Source: JBBROS01 sp965213845
GTDB taxonomy: Bacteria; Pseudomonadota; Alphaproteobacteria; Acetobacterales; Acetobacteraceae
DNA: 64,000 bases
NCBI GenBank assembly: GCA_965213845.1
Contig: CBDCAI010000012.1
Span: 54,943-118,942, forward strand
Reading direction: 5' to 3'
Of the stretch, positions 18,765 to 27,114 are shown piece after piece. The notes below the pieces were generated by a model that was not told where the DNA came from, ran no database searches, and saw nothing but the letters and a program-made list of their open reading frames with translations. Both the position numbers and the translations under genes were made by a program. Every line of letters begins with the position of its first letter. Positions within the stretch are counted from its first letter, which is position 1.

Positions 18765-18770
18765 CCCCCG

Positions 18771-19544
18771 GTGTCGCCGCCTCTGCTGGAGGTGTCGGGC
18801 CTGGTCCGCAGCTTCTATGGCGTGCAGGCGCTGCGGGGGGTGGACCTGGTGGTGCAGGCGGGCACGATCACCGCGCTGATCGGGCCGAACGGCGCGGGCA
18901 AGACGACGGCGTTCCAGTGCATCAGCGGCGTGGTGCGGCCGGATGCGGGCACGGTGCGGCTGCTGGGGCAGGACATCACGGGGTGGCGGCCGGACCGGAT
19001 CACGCGGGCCGGGCTGGTGCGGACGTTCCAGCTGGCGCGGGGCATCGGGCGGATGAGCGTGCTGGACAACCTGATGCTGTATGCGCCGCACCAGCGGGGC
19101 GAGGGGCTGGGCGCGGCCGTGCTGGGGCGCGGACGCGCGGACGAGGCGGCAGCGCTGGAACAGGCCTGGGCGGTGGCGCGGCGGCTGAACCTGGCGCCCG
19201 TCGCCAACAACCCGGCGGCGGCGTTGTCGGGCGGGCAGAAGAAGCTGCTGGAGCTGGGGCGGGCGTTGATGGCCGGACCGCGCCTGGTGCTGCTGGACGA
19301 ACCGATCGCCGGCGTGAACCCGGCGCTGGCGGAGGGCATCGCCGACCACCTGCGCCAGCTCCGCGACGAGGGCATGAGCTTCCTGGTGATCGAGCATCAC
19401 ATGGACCTGATCGCCCGGCTGTGCGACCCGGTGATCGTCATGGCGGAGGGGCGCCGCCTGACCCAGGGCCGCTTCGCCGAGGTTGCGGCCGACCCGGCGG
19501 TGCAGGAGGCCTACATGGGCCAGCGTCGGGCGGCCGCCTCGTGA
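18771..19544 (+). CDS. Branched-chain-type ABC transporter ATP-binding protein (LivG-like)
   Basis: This 257-residue ABC ATPase has Walker A GPNGAGKTT, a Q-loop in VRTFQLARG, signature LSGGQKKLLELG, Walker B VLLDEPIAGVNP and switch IEHHMDL. The GV(N/D)P form of the D-loop and the IEHHMD motif mark the LivG subfamily. It starts with GTG six bases after the binding-protein stop and overlaps the LivF-like gene by GTGA. Confidence 0.92.
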   Translation: MSPPLLEVSGLVRSFYGVQALRGVDLVVQAGTITALIGPNGAGKTTAFQCISGVVRPDAGTVRLLGQDITGWRPDRITRAGLVRTFQLARGIGRMSVLDNLMLYAPHQRGEGLGAAVLGRGRADEAAALEQAWAVARRLNLAPVANNPAAALSGGQKKLLELGRALMAGPRLVLLDEPIAGVNPALAEGIADHLRQLRDEGMSFLVIEHHMDLIARLCDPVIVMAEGRRLTQGRFAEVAADPAVQEAYMGQRRAAAS

Positions 19545-20251
19545 CGGAAGGGCTGGTCGCCGAGGGGCTGGTCGCGGGGTATGGCGCGGCGGACGAGATC
19601 CTGAAGGGGGCCAGCCTACACGTGCCGCCGGGGTGCCTGGTGGCGATCGTCGGGCCGAACGGGGCGGGCAAGAGCACGCTGCTGAAGGTGGTGGCCGGGC
19701 TGCTGCGGCAGAAGTCGGGCCAGGTGCGGTTCGATGGGATGGAGATCGCGGGTCTGCCGCCGCGGGCGCGGGCCCGGGCCGGCATCGCCTTCGTGCCGCA
19801 GGAGGCGAACGTCTTCCCGACGATGACGGTGCGGGAGAACCTGGAGATGGGCGGCTTCGTCGCCGGGCGCGCCGCCCTGCCGCGGATCGAGGCGCTGTTC
19901 GCGCGCTTCCCGATGCTGGCCGAGAAGCGGCGGCAGGCGGCGCGGACGCTGTCGGGCGGGCAGCGCCAGGTGCTGGCGATGGCGATGGCGCTGATGGTGG
20001 CGCCGCGCCTGCTGCTGCTGGACGAGCCGAGCGCGGGGCTGAGCCCGAAGGCGGCGGATGCGTTGTTCGAGGGGATCGTGGCGATCCATCGCGAAGGGAC
20101 GGGGATCGCCATGGTGGAGCAGAACGCGCACGAGGCGCTGCAGATCGCCGATGTGGGGGTGGTGCTGGTGGACGGGCGGACGGCACGCACCGGCCCGGCA
20201 CGCGCGCTGGCGGCCGACCCGGACATCCGCCGCCTGTTCCTGGGGGGCTAG
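19541..20251 (+). CDS. Branched-chain-type ABC transporter ATP-binding protein (LivF-like)
   Basis: This 236-residue ABC ATPase of the LivF type has Walker A GPNGAGKST, FVPQEANVFPTMTV (Q-loop), signature LSGGQRQVLAMAMAL, Walker B LLLLDEPSAGLSP and VEQNAHEAL (switch region, where His is replaced by Gln-Asn as in LivF). The GTG start overlaps the LivG stop. It forms the heterodimeric ATPase with the preceding gene. Confidence 0.92.
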   Translation: MTEGLVAEGLVAGYGAADEILKGASLHVPPGCLVAIVGPNGAGKSTLLKVVAGLLRQKSGQVRFDGMEIAGLPPRARARAGIAFVPQEANVFPTMTVRENLEMGGFVAGRAALPRIEALFARFPMLAEKRRQAARTLSGGQRQVLAMAMALMVAPRLLLLDEPSAGLSPKAADALFEGIVAIHREGTGIAMVEQNAHEALQIADVGVVLVDGRTARTGPARALAADPDIRRLFLGG

Positions 20252-20254
20252 GCG

Positions 20255-21136
20255 ATGCTGGGGACCGCTGCCCAGCTGGTGCTGAACGGGCTGATGGCTG
20301 GCGCCGTGCTGGCCGTGCCCGCCATCGGGTTCACGACCATCTACGCGGTGCTGCGCTTCCCGAACTTCGCCGTGGGCGGGCTGGCGACGCTGGGGGCCTA
20401 TGCCGGGCTGGCGGCCAACACGCGGCTCGGCTGGCCCTTGCCGGCGGCCCTTCTGGTGGCGGCGCTGGCGGGGGGCCTGCTGGGGGTGGTGGTGGACGAG
20501 GTGGCGCTGCGCCGGCTTCGGCCCGCATCCGTACGGGTAGGCGGGGCGGCGTTGACGGCGGCGATCGGGTCCGTGGCGTTGACGATCGTGCTGGAGAACG
20601 TGGCGCGGTTCGTCTGGGGCAACGACCTGCTGTCGTACGACCTGCCGATGGAGCGGGACTGGCAGTGGGGGCCGTTGCGCCTGGGGCCGCAGCAGCTGAC
20701 GAACGCCGTGGTGGCGGTGGGGGTGATGGCGGCGCTGTTCGCGGCGCTGCGCTTCACCCGGGTGGGCAAGATGATGCGGGCGGTGGCCGACAATGCGGGG
20801 TTGGCGGACCTGAAGGGCATCGACCCGGTGCTGGTGGCGCGGCTGGCGACGGCCACCGGCATGGGGCTGGCCGGGCTGGGCGGCATGCTGTCCGGCCTCG
20901 ATACCGGGATCGACCCGCTGACGGGCTTCCGCATCATGCTGTCGGTGTTCGCGGCCGCGGTGGTGGGGGGGCTCGGCAGCATCCCCGGTGCGGTGCTGGG
21001 CGCGGTGCTGGTGGGGGTGGGCGAGGAGCTTTCGCTGCTGGTGCTGGCCCCGGCGTATCGGACGGCGGTGGGGTTCGTCGCGATATTGCTGGTGCTGTCG
21101 CTGCGGCCGTCCGGCCTGCTGGGGGAGCGGGCGTAA
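20255..21136 (+). CDS. Branched-chain-type ABC transporter permease (LivH-like)
   Basis: This 293-residue permease has eight or so hydrophobic segments. It contains GFTTIYAVLRFPNFAVGGLA near residue 25 and the LivH-type loop RFTRVGKMMRAVADNAGLAD, followed by GGLGSIPGAVLGAVLVGVGE. It starts four bases after the LivF stop, and its TAA overlaps the ATG of the LivM-like gene. It is one half of the membrane channel. Confidence 0.92.
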   Translation: MLGTAAQLVLNGLMAGAVLAVPAIGFTTIYAVLRFPNFAVGGLATLGAYAGLAANTRLGWPLPAALLVAALAGGLLGVVVDEVALRRLRPASVRVGGAALTAAIGSVALTIVLENVARFVWGNDLLSYDLPMERDWQWGPLRLGPQQLTNAVVAVGVMAALFAALRFTRVGKMMRAVADNAGLADLKGIDPVLVARLATATGMGLAGLGGMLSGLDTGIDPLTGFRIMLSVFAAAVVGGLGSIPGAVLGAVLVGVGEELSLLVLAPAYRTAVGFVAILLVLSLRPSGLLGERA

Positions 21137-22044
21137 TGGAGAACTACGTCATCGCGACGGCTGTGTTCGCAGGGCTGTATGCGCTGATGGCGTTGGGGCT
21201 GAACCTGATCTGGGGCCTGGCGGGGATGGTCAACCTGGGGCTGGTGGGGTTCGTGGCGATCGGCGCCTACACGACGGCGCTGCTGACGACCGGGACGGGT
21301 GGCTGGCCGATCCTGGCCGGGTGTGCCGCGGCGACGCTGGCGGCGGCGGCGGCGGGGGCGCTGGTCGCGCTGCTGACGGCGCGGCTGCGGGGCGACTACC
21401 TGGCCATCGTCACGCTGGGGTTCGCCGAGATCGTGCGCCTGGTGGCGGCCAACGAGATGGGGCTGACGCGCGGCACGGACGGGATCAGCGGCGTGCCGGG
21501 TCCGTGGCGCGGCGTGCTGTCGCCGGCGGGCTTCAACCTGGTCAGCCTGGTGGTCGTATGGGTCGCGGTGGCGGGGGTGGGCCTGCTGCTGGCCCGGGTT
21601 TCGGCGGCGCCCTGGGGCCGGGTGCTGCGGGCGGTGCGGGAGGACGAGATGGTGGCGGCGGTGGCGGGCAAGCCGGTGCTGCGGTTCAAGGTGCAGGCTT
21701 TCGCCGTGGGGGCCGGGGTGCTGGGGCTGGGGGGCGCGCTGTATGCCCACTACAACGCCTATGTCGTGCCGGACGCCTTCGGGCCGTTGGTGACGATCAA
21801 CATTGTGCTGGCGCTGACGGTGGGGGGCACCGGGCGCATGTCGGGCGCGGTGCTGGGCGCGGTGCTGGTGACGGCGCTGGCCGAAGCGGTGCGCTTCCTG
21901 GGTGGGGCGCTGCCGATGTTGGCGCCGGTGCAGGTGGCGGCGCTGCAGCAGGGGCTGATCGGGCTGGTGCTGCTGCTGGCATTGCACCTGCGGCCCGAGG
22001 GCGTGCTACCGGAGCGGACGCGTCGCCACGTACTGAAGGACTGA
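21136..22044 (+). CDS. Branched-chain-type ABC transporter permease (LivM-like)
   Basis: This 302-residue LivM-like permease contains LNLIWGLAGMVNLGLVGFVA near the N-terminus, LRGDYLAIVTLGFAEIVRLV, and the cytoplasmic loop APWGRVLRAVREDEMVAAV. TGRMSGAVLGAVLVTALAE is the usual C-terminal helix. The start overlaps the LivH stop (TAATG). With the four preceding genes it completes a five-part importer; the substrate is probably an organic acid or amino acid. Confidence 0.92.
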   Translation: MENYVIATAVFAGLYALMALGLNLIWGLAGMVNLGLVGFVAIGAYTTALLTTGTGGWPILAGCAAATLAAAAAGALVALLTARLRGDYLAIVTLGFAEIVRLVAANEMGLTRGTDGISGVPGPWRGVLSPAGFNLVSLVVVWVAVAGVGLLLARVSAAPWGRVLRAVREDEMVAAVAGKPVLRFKVQAFAVGAGVLGLGGALYAHYNAYVVPDAFGPLVTINIVLALTVGGTGRMSGAVLGAVLVTALAEAVRFLGGALPMLAPVQVAALQQGLIGLVLLLALHLRPEGVLPERTRRHVLKD

Positions 22045-22046
22045 CC

Positions 22047-22802
22047 ATGGACATTGCCGGCAAGTCGTTCCTGATCACGGGGGGTGGCAGCGGCCTGGGC
22101 GCCGCGACGGCCCGCATGCTGGCCGGCGCGGGGGCGGAGGTCGTGCTGGCCGACATCGCCGACGCCTCGGCGCTGGCCGACGAGCTGGGCGGGGCGTACA
22201 TCCGCACGGACGTGACCAGCGAGGCGGACGGGCAGGCGGCGGTGGCGCTGGCGATGGAGCGGCATGGCGGGCTCGATGGGCTGGTGAACTGCGCGGGGAT
22301 CGTGATCGGCGAGCGGATCGGCGGGCGGGACGGGCCGCACGACCTGGCGCATTTCGCTCGGGTGGTGTCGATCAACCTGGTGGGCACGTTCAACATGCTG
22401 CGGCTGGCGGTGGGTGCGATGAAGGCGAATGCGCCGGGGCCGGAGAACGAGCGGGGGGTGGTGATCAACACCGCGTCGATCGCCGCATATGACGGGCAGA
22501 TCGGCCAGGCGGCGTATGCCGCGAGCAAGGGCGGGATCGTGAGCCTGACGCTGCCGGCGGCGCGGGAGCTGGCGCGGGACGGAATCCGGGTGATGACGAT
22601 CGCACCCGGCTTGTTCGAGACGCCGATGATGACGGGGCTGCCGGCCGACATCCAGGCCTCGCTGGGCGCGGCGGTGCCCTATCCGCCGCGGCTGGGCCGG
22701 GCGACGGAGTATGCGGCGCTGGTGCGGCACATCCTGGAGAACGTCATGCTGAACGGCGAGGTCATTCGGCTGGACGGCGCGCTGCGGATGGCGCCGAAGT
22801 AG
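22047..22802 (+). CDS. Short-chain dehydrogenase, HSD10 / 3-hydroxyacyl-CoA type
   Basis: This 251-residue SDR has the NAD-binding TGGGSGLG, the NCAG motif and the catalytic Ser with YAASK (Tyr/Lys). The C-terminal LENVMLNGEVIRLDGALRM is the hallmark of type II 3-hydroxyacyl-CoA / 2-methyl-3-hydroxybutyryl-CoA dehydrogenases (HSD17B10-like), which act in isoleucine and short fatty-acid breakdown. It starts two bases after the LivM stop, so it is part of the importer operon. Its substrate might derive from the imported compound, or it may simply be a passenger gene. Confidence 0.85.
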   Translation: MDIAGKSFLITGGGSGLGAATARMLAGAGAEVVLADIADASALADELGGAYIRTDVTSEADGQAAVALAMERHGGLDGLVNCAGIVIGERIGGRDGPHDLAHFARVVSINLVGTFNMLRLAVGAMKANAPGPENERGVVINTASIAAYDGQIGQAAYAASKGGIVSLTLPAARELARDGIRVMTIAPGLFETPMMTGLPADIQASLGAAVPYPPRLGRATEYAALVRHILENVMLNGEVIRLDGALRMAPK

Positions 22803-22809
22803 GGGCAGG

Positions 22810-23889
22810 TCACCGGCCGAGGTCGAGCAGGGGGTAGGCGCTGAGGGTGTGCGCCTCGCCGACGGCCTCGACGGCGCGGAGGTAGGTGCGGTCGAGGGCG
22901 GCGAAGCTGGTGACGCCGAGCAGGCCGAGGCATTCGACGACCTCGATCTCGAGCAGCTCGATCACGCGGGCGATGCCGGGGGCGCCGCCTGCGGCCAGGC
23001 CGTAGCAATAGAGACGGCCCATCCCGACGAGGTCGGCGCCCATGGCCATCATCTTGACGATGTCGCTGCCGCGGCTGACGCCGCCGTCGATGATGGTGAA
23101 GGCGCGGCCGGCGACGGCCTGCAGCACCTCGTCCAGCACTTCGACGGCGCCGGCGCCGTGGTCCAGCTGGCGGCCGCCATGGTTGCTGACGTAGATGCCT
23201 TCCACGCCCAGGTCGCAGGCGCGGGCGGCGTCCTCGGCTGTGGCGATGCCTTTCAGGATCAGCTTGACGCGGTGCTTGTCCTTGAAGCGGGCGATGTCGC
23301 CCCAGTTCAGCCCGGCCTGGTAGTTGACCGCGGCGCTGGCCCGCCAGGGCTTCTGGAAGCGCTTGGCGATGTCGCGCTCCCGCCGGCTGTACAGCGCGCT
23401 GTCGACGGTGATGCAGAAGGCGTCGAAGCCGGAGTCGACGGCGCGGTGCACGTGGTCGTCGACCCAGGCGGCGTCGCCGCGGACATAGAGCTGGAAGACC
23501 TTCGGGCCGGTCGAGACTGCCGCCACGTCCTCCATCCGCAGCTCGGTGACGGAGCTGAGGAAGTAGGGCACCCCCGCGAGCCCTGCGCCCTTGGCGACGG
23601 TGGCGCCGCCGCCCGGCGCGATCTGGTCGAGCCCGCCGACCGGGGCGAGGGCGAGGGGCAGGCGGATGGTGTGGCCCAGGAACTGCGCCGTGGTGTCGAT
23701 GGACGAGACATCCTGCAGCACGCGGGGGCGGAAGCCGATGCGGTCGAGGGCGAGGCGGTTGCGCCGGGCTGTGGCCTCGGTGACCGCGGCGCCCGCCACG
23801 TAGTCCCACATGTTGCGGTTGAGGTTGTTGCGGGCGGCTTCCACCACCTCGTGCAGCAGTTGGAACCGTTCCTCGAAGCCGTTGTCCAT
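22810..23889 (-). CDS. FMN-dependent alpha-hydroxy-acid oxidase/dehydrogenase
   Basis: This 359-residue TIM-barrel flavoprotein is of the lactate/mandelate/glycolate oxidase family. It has LPLALAPVGG (FMN-binding strand), YVRGDAAWVDDHV, KLILKGIATAEDA (FMN Lys), and the active-site signature SNHGGRQLDHG with catalytic His and Arg, then IIDGGVSRGSDIVK and GRLYCYGLAAGG. It oxidises an L-2-hydroxy acid to a 2-oxo acid with O2 or a quinone. It lies downstream of a TRAP importer on the same strand, which suggests a transported 2-hydroxy acid as substrate. Confidence 0.88.
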   Translation of the reverse strand: MDNGFEERFQLLHEVVEAARNNLNRNMWDYVAGAAVTEATARRNRLALDRIGFRPRVLQDVSSIDTTAQFLGHTIRLPLALAPVGGLDQIAPGGGATVAKGAGLAGVPYFLSSVTELRMEDVAAVSTGPKVFQLYVRGDAAWVDDHVHRAVDSGFDAFCITVDSALYSRRERDIAKRFQKPWRASAAVNYQAGLNWGDIARFKDKHRVKLILKGIATAEDAARACDLGVEGIYVSNHGGRQLDHGAGAVEVLDEVLQAVAGRAFTIIDGGVSRGSDIVKMMAMGADLVGMGRLYCYGLAAGGAPGIARVIELLEIEVVECLGLLGVTSFAALDRTYLRAVEAVGEAHTLSAYPLLDLGR

Positions 23890-23988
23890 GCGTGCGTTCC
23901 CGTCGTTGCGGGCCCGCGTTGCGGCCCATCGTTGCGGGCATTGTGCCGCCTGTGGCGGGCGCGGGCCAGCCCCCTCAGGGCCGGCCCG

Positions 23989-25332
23989 TCAGGGACAGAT
24001 GTAGGCGGCGCTGCCGGGTGGCTTGAAGCAGCCGACCGATTCCGGGAACAGCGTCTTGGGCAGGAACAGGATGACGTCGGGCAGGAAGATGGTGAAGGCG
24101 ATGACGCCGAAGAAGACGATGTAGATCGGCAGGGAGGCCCGGAGTGCCTTGGGGAAGCTGACGCCCACGAACTTCGACGCCATGAGCAGCGCGAGTCCAT
24201 AGGGCGGCGTGATCAGCCCGAAGGCGAGGGTCACGATCAGCACGACGCCCATATGGACGCTGTTGATGCCGGCGACCTCGGTCAGCTGGGTGACGACGGG
24301 CATGAAGATGATGATGGCGGGGATCGGCTCGATGAAGTCGCCGACGATGACGAAGACCAGGACCAGCAGGAACATGATGGCCATGGGGTCCGTTCCCGCG
24401 ACGCTGCCGATCCATCCGGCGACCACGATGGGTCCGCGCAGGTAGGCGACGAGCCAGCCGAAGGCGCTGGCGGCCGCGATGGTGATCAGCGGCAGGCTGA
24501 ACACGAGGCCGGCCTGGACGAAGTCGCGCGGCAGCTCCCGCCAATGGCCGGGTTTGAGCAGGGGGAGGACGATCAGCAGGATGTAGGCGACGGCGACGAC
24601 CCCGGCCTCGGTGGGCGTGAACCATCCGGTCATGATGCCGCCCAGCAGGATGGCGGGGATCATCATTGGCAGCGCCGCCCGCTTCGTGGCGGTGCCCAGC
24701 TGCAGCAGGGTGGAGCGCTTCCGCTGGAAGCCGACGGGCCCGAAGAAGTAGCAGTACAGCATGAGGCCGATGCCGATCAGCAGCCCCGGCACGATGCCGC
24801 CCAGGAACAGCCCGGCGATCGAGACGTTGCCGATGGCGCCGTAGACGACGGCCATGATGGAGGGGGGCACGAGCGCCGCGATGGTGCTGGCCGCGGCGAT
24901 GAGGGCGGCCACGAACTCCGGCCGGTAGCCCTCGCGCGCCATGGGCAAGGCCATCGTGCGGGACAGGACCGCGACGTCGGCGGAGGACGAGCCGGACATG
25001 CCGGAGAAGAACATGCTGAACACGGTGGTGACCTGGGCGAGGCCGCCGCGGACGTGCCCGACCATGGCCTGCGACAGCTCGGCGATGCGCACGACGACGT
25101 CGGCCGAGGTCATCAGCTCGCCCACCAGCAGGAAGAACGGGATGGCCATCAGGCTTTCGGAGTCGATGCCGTTGAACAGCTGCCCGGCCATGGACTGGAA
25201 GCTGATGGGCGTCATGGCGGTTCCGACCATGACGCCTGCGATGAGGCTGAAGGCCACCGGCACGCCCATGTAGCCCAGGGTGAGGAAGCAGGCGGTCATG
25301 AGGCCCAGGACGAGCGCGTTCTCGGCAACCAT
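23989..25332 (-). CDS. TRAP transporter large permease (DctM-like)
   Basis: This 447-residue inner-membrane protein with about 12 hydrophobic segments is the DctM subunit. It contains MAIPFFLLVGELM, MFSGMSGSSSADVAVLSRTM (the conserved SGSS-ADV motif), and the C-terminal FGLITPPYGLALLMAS. It carries the sodium-driven transport pathway and pairs with DctQ, 42 bases upstream. The C-terminus is followed by about 100 bases and then the hydroxy-acid oxidase. Confidence 0.93.
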   Translation of the reverse strand: MVAENALVLGLMTACFLTLGYMGVPVAFSLIAGVMVGTAMTPISFQSMAGQLFNGIDSESLMAIPFFLLVGELMTSADVVVRIAELSQAMVGHVRGGLAQVTTVFSMFFSGMSGSSSADVAVLSRTMALPMAREGYRPEFVAALIAAASTIAALVPPSIMAVVYGAIGNVSIAGLFLGGIVPGLLIGIGLMLYCYFFGPVGFQRKRSTLLQLGTATKRAALPMMIPAILLGGIMTGWFTPTEAGVVAVAYILLIVLPLLKPGHWRELPRDFVQAGLVFSLPLITIAAASAFGWLVAYLRGPIVVAGWIGSVAGTDPMAIMFLLVLVFVIVGDFIEPIPAIIIFMPVVTQLTEVAGINSVHMGVVLIVTLAFGLITPPYGLALLMASKFVGVSFPKALRASLPIYIVFFGVIAFTIFLPDVILFLPKTLFPESVGCFKPPGSAAYICP

Positions 25333-25374
25333 CAGGGGCTGCCCGCGGAATGGTGGTTCATCGGAGGGGGCGGT

Positions 25375-25965
25375 TCAGGCCGGGTCGGCAAGGGCGGCGG
25401 TGGGCATGCCGAGCTTGTCGGCGGCGAAGCCGTTCCGCAGGCCGTTGGCGATCTGCTCGAAGCTGAACAGCGCGACCAGCACGCCGCACACGGGGATGGG
25501 CCAGTAGAGGTAGGCGATGGGGGTCATGGAGGGCATGCGGAAGCTGGCGAAGCCCGAGAGGAAGTTCTGCCAGCCGAAGACGGCCATGCCGATGCCGGTG
25601 GCGAGCACGACGGAGCGGTTCACGACCTCGATGACCTGGCGCCAGGTGCCGGTCATCGCGTCGGCCATGGCCGAGAGGCAGAGATGGTCCTGCCGACGGA
25701 CGGCGACGGCGGTGCCGAAGAAGATGCCGTAGGTGAAGAAGGCGCTGGTCACCTCCTGCAGCCAGAGCCACGGCCGGCCGATCTCCCGCGTGACCACATC
25801 GGCGAAGACCGAGGTGCAGAAGGCGGCGAGGCACACGCCGCAGAGCACCATCAGCAACCGCTCGAGCCCGTCCAGCGCCGGCCATTTGAGGTGGCGGCCG
25901 CTGGACTGCACGATCTCGAAGGTGCCGGGTGCCGCGCCTCCGGCGGCTTCGAGCGAGACGGTCAT
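25375..25965 (-). CDS. TRAP transporter small permease (DctQ-like)
   Basis: This 196-residue protein has four hydrophobic helices, as expected for DctQ, with REIGRPWLWLQEVTSAFFTY (the conserved R-x-W-x-E-x-x region) and FFGTAVAVRRQDHLCL. It forms the membrane complex with DctM. Its ATG overlaps the stop of the binding-protein gene (ATGA). Confidence 0.88.
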   Translation of the reverse strand: MTVSLEAAGGAAPGTFEIVQSSGRHLKWPALDGLERLLMVLCGVCLAAFCTSVFADVVTREIGRPWLWLQEVTSAFFTYGIFFGTAVAVRRQDHLCLSAMADAMTGTWRQVIEVVNRSVVLATGIGMAVFGWQNFLSGFASFRMPSMTPIAYLYWPIPVCGVLVALFSFEQIANGLRNGFAADKLGMPTAALADPA

Positions 25966-26960
25966 TTGTCGGCGCGGACCAGCGCCAGGATCTTGACCGC
26001 GTTGGGGCCCAGCGCCTGGGCCTGGCTGTCCTGGAAGGGGGTGGCGATCTTGATGAAGCCGGTCAGGTCGGGATCGGTGACGAACTTCACGCCGAGCTTC
26101 ATCAGCTTGGCCTGGCTTTCATGCTCGAGGCCCAGGGCCAAGGCCGGCTGGCGGGTGGAGACCTCGTCGGCGGCAGCCTGGACCCACTTCTTCTGGTCGT
26201 CCGAGAGGCTGGTCCAGACCTTGTCGGACACCCAGATGACCGAGTTGTTGGCCTCGTGCATGGTCATCGAGAGGACGGGGGCGACCTCGTAGTGCTTGTT
26301 GGCCTGGTAGACGTTGATGCCGTTCTCGGCGAAGTCGACGACGCCGGTCTGCAGGCTGGTGTAGACGCTGCCGAAGGGCATGTGGACGGTCTGGGCGCCA
26401 TAGGCCGGGAAGATCGCGTCCTCGGTCGGGGTCGCCTGGACGCGGACCTTGAGGCCCTTGATGTCGCCGATGTTGTGCAGCTCCTTTTTGCCGTACATGT
26501 AGCGCAGTCCGAGCGTGGCCATGCCGAGCACGTGGGCGCCGGTGACGGTCTGGTCGAACATCTGCTTGACGGCACTCACGACGGCGGGGTCGCCGAGCGC
26601 CTTGGTGAGGTGCGCCTCCGACTGGAACAGATAGTGCAGGCTCATGATGCCCGACTCCGGGGAGACGGTGGCGGCGTTGGCGGTGCTGGTGATGGTGAAG
26701 TCGATGTCGCCGGTGCGGATCTTCTGGAGGGCCTGCGGCTCCTGCCCCAGCTGGGCCCCGGGGAACTGGTCGATGATCATCTGTCCCTTGCTGCTTTTCG
26801 CGAGGGATTCGGCGAACATGTCGCCGGCGATGCCGTACCCCGTGGTGTGGGGCTGGTCGTAGCCGAAGCTGAAGTGCCGAGTCTGGGCGTGGGCGGGCAG
26901 CGGCAGGGCCCAGGCGGACAGGGCGCAGCCGGCCAGGGCCAGAAATGGAATGTGACGCAT
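25962..26960 (-). CDS. TRAP transporter substrate-binding protein (DctP-like)
   Basis: This 332-residue periplasmic protein has a signal peptide (LALAGCALSAWALPLPAHAQ) and a DctP domain: FAESLAKSSKGQMIIDQFPG, LGQEPQALQKIRTGDIDFT, and GLKVRVQATPTEDAIF with the Arg that binds the carboxylate of organic-acid ligands. The ATG at 26960 has GGGAGG five bases upstream, which decides the start over an ATG 24 bases earlier. It heads the TRAP operon and is divergent from the Ldh2-family gene, so the ligand is probably a hydroxy or dicarboxylic acid. Confidence 0.9.
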   Translation of the reverse strand: MRHIPFLALAGCALSAWALPLPAHAQTRHFSFGYDQPHTTGYGIAGDMFAESLAKSSKGQMIIDQFPGAQLGQEPQALQKIRTGDIDFTITSTANAATVSPESGIMSLHYLFQSEAHLTKALGDPAVVSAVKQMFDQTVTGAHVLGMATLGLRYMYGKKELHNIGDIKGLKVRVQATPTEDAIFPAYGAQTVHMPFGSVYTSLQTGVVDFAENGINVYQANKHYEVAPVLSMTMHEANNSVIWVSDKVWTSLSDDQKKWVQAAADEVSTRQPALALGLEHESQAKLMKLGVKFVTDPDLTGFIKIATPFQDSQAQALGPNAVKILALVRADK

Positions 26961-27056
26961 GCAGCCTCCCTCGGGCCGCCACATTCTCCGGCGGGGCCGG
27001 GCGGGCGGGCTTGTGGCGGCAGGCTAACAAGCGGCTGCGCGGGCGTCACTCTATTT

Positions 27057-27075
27057 CACGCGGGCAACCCGCGTG
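27057..27075. promoter_or_regulatory. Perfect 19-bp palindrome, candidate operator
   Basis: CACGCGGG-CAA-CCCGCGTG is a perfect inverted repeat with a three-base centre. It lies in the 154-base divergent region between the TRAP operon and the Ldh2-family gene, 39 bases before the latter's ATG. The position suits a repressor site, for example LacI, GntR or TetR type. It could also fold as an RNA hairpin; CTTCTTTA follows it. No regulator gene is adjacent. Confidence 0.4.
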
Positions 27076-27114
27076 CTTCTTTACGTTCAAACGAAGCCCG
27101 GGGGAGGACGCTCG

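Noticed and set aside
22849..26292. A plus-strand open frame of 1147 codons across the oxidase and TRAP genes
   Set aside because: It is the reverse of convincing DctM, DctQ, DctP and FMN-oxidase genes. Its Asp/Gly/His-rich translation shows no known fold.
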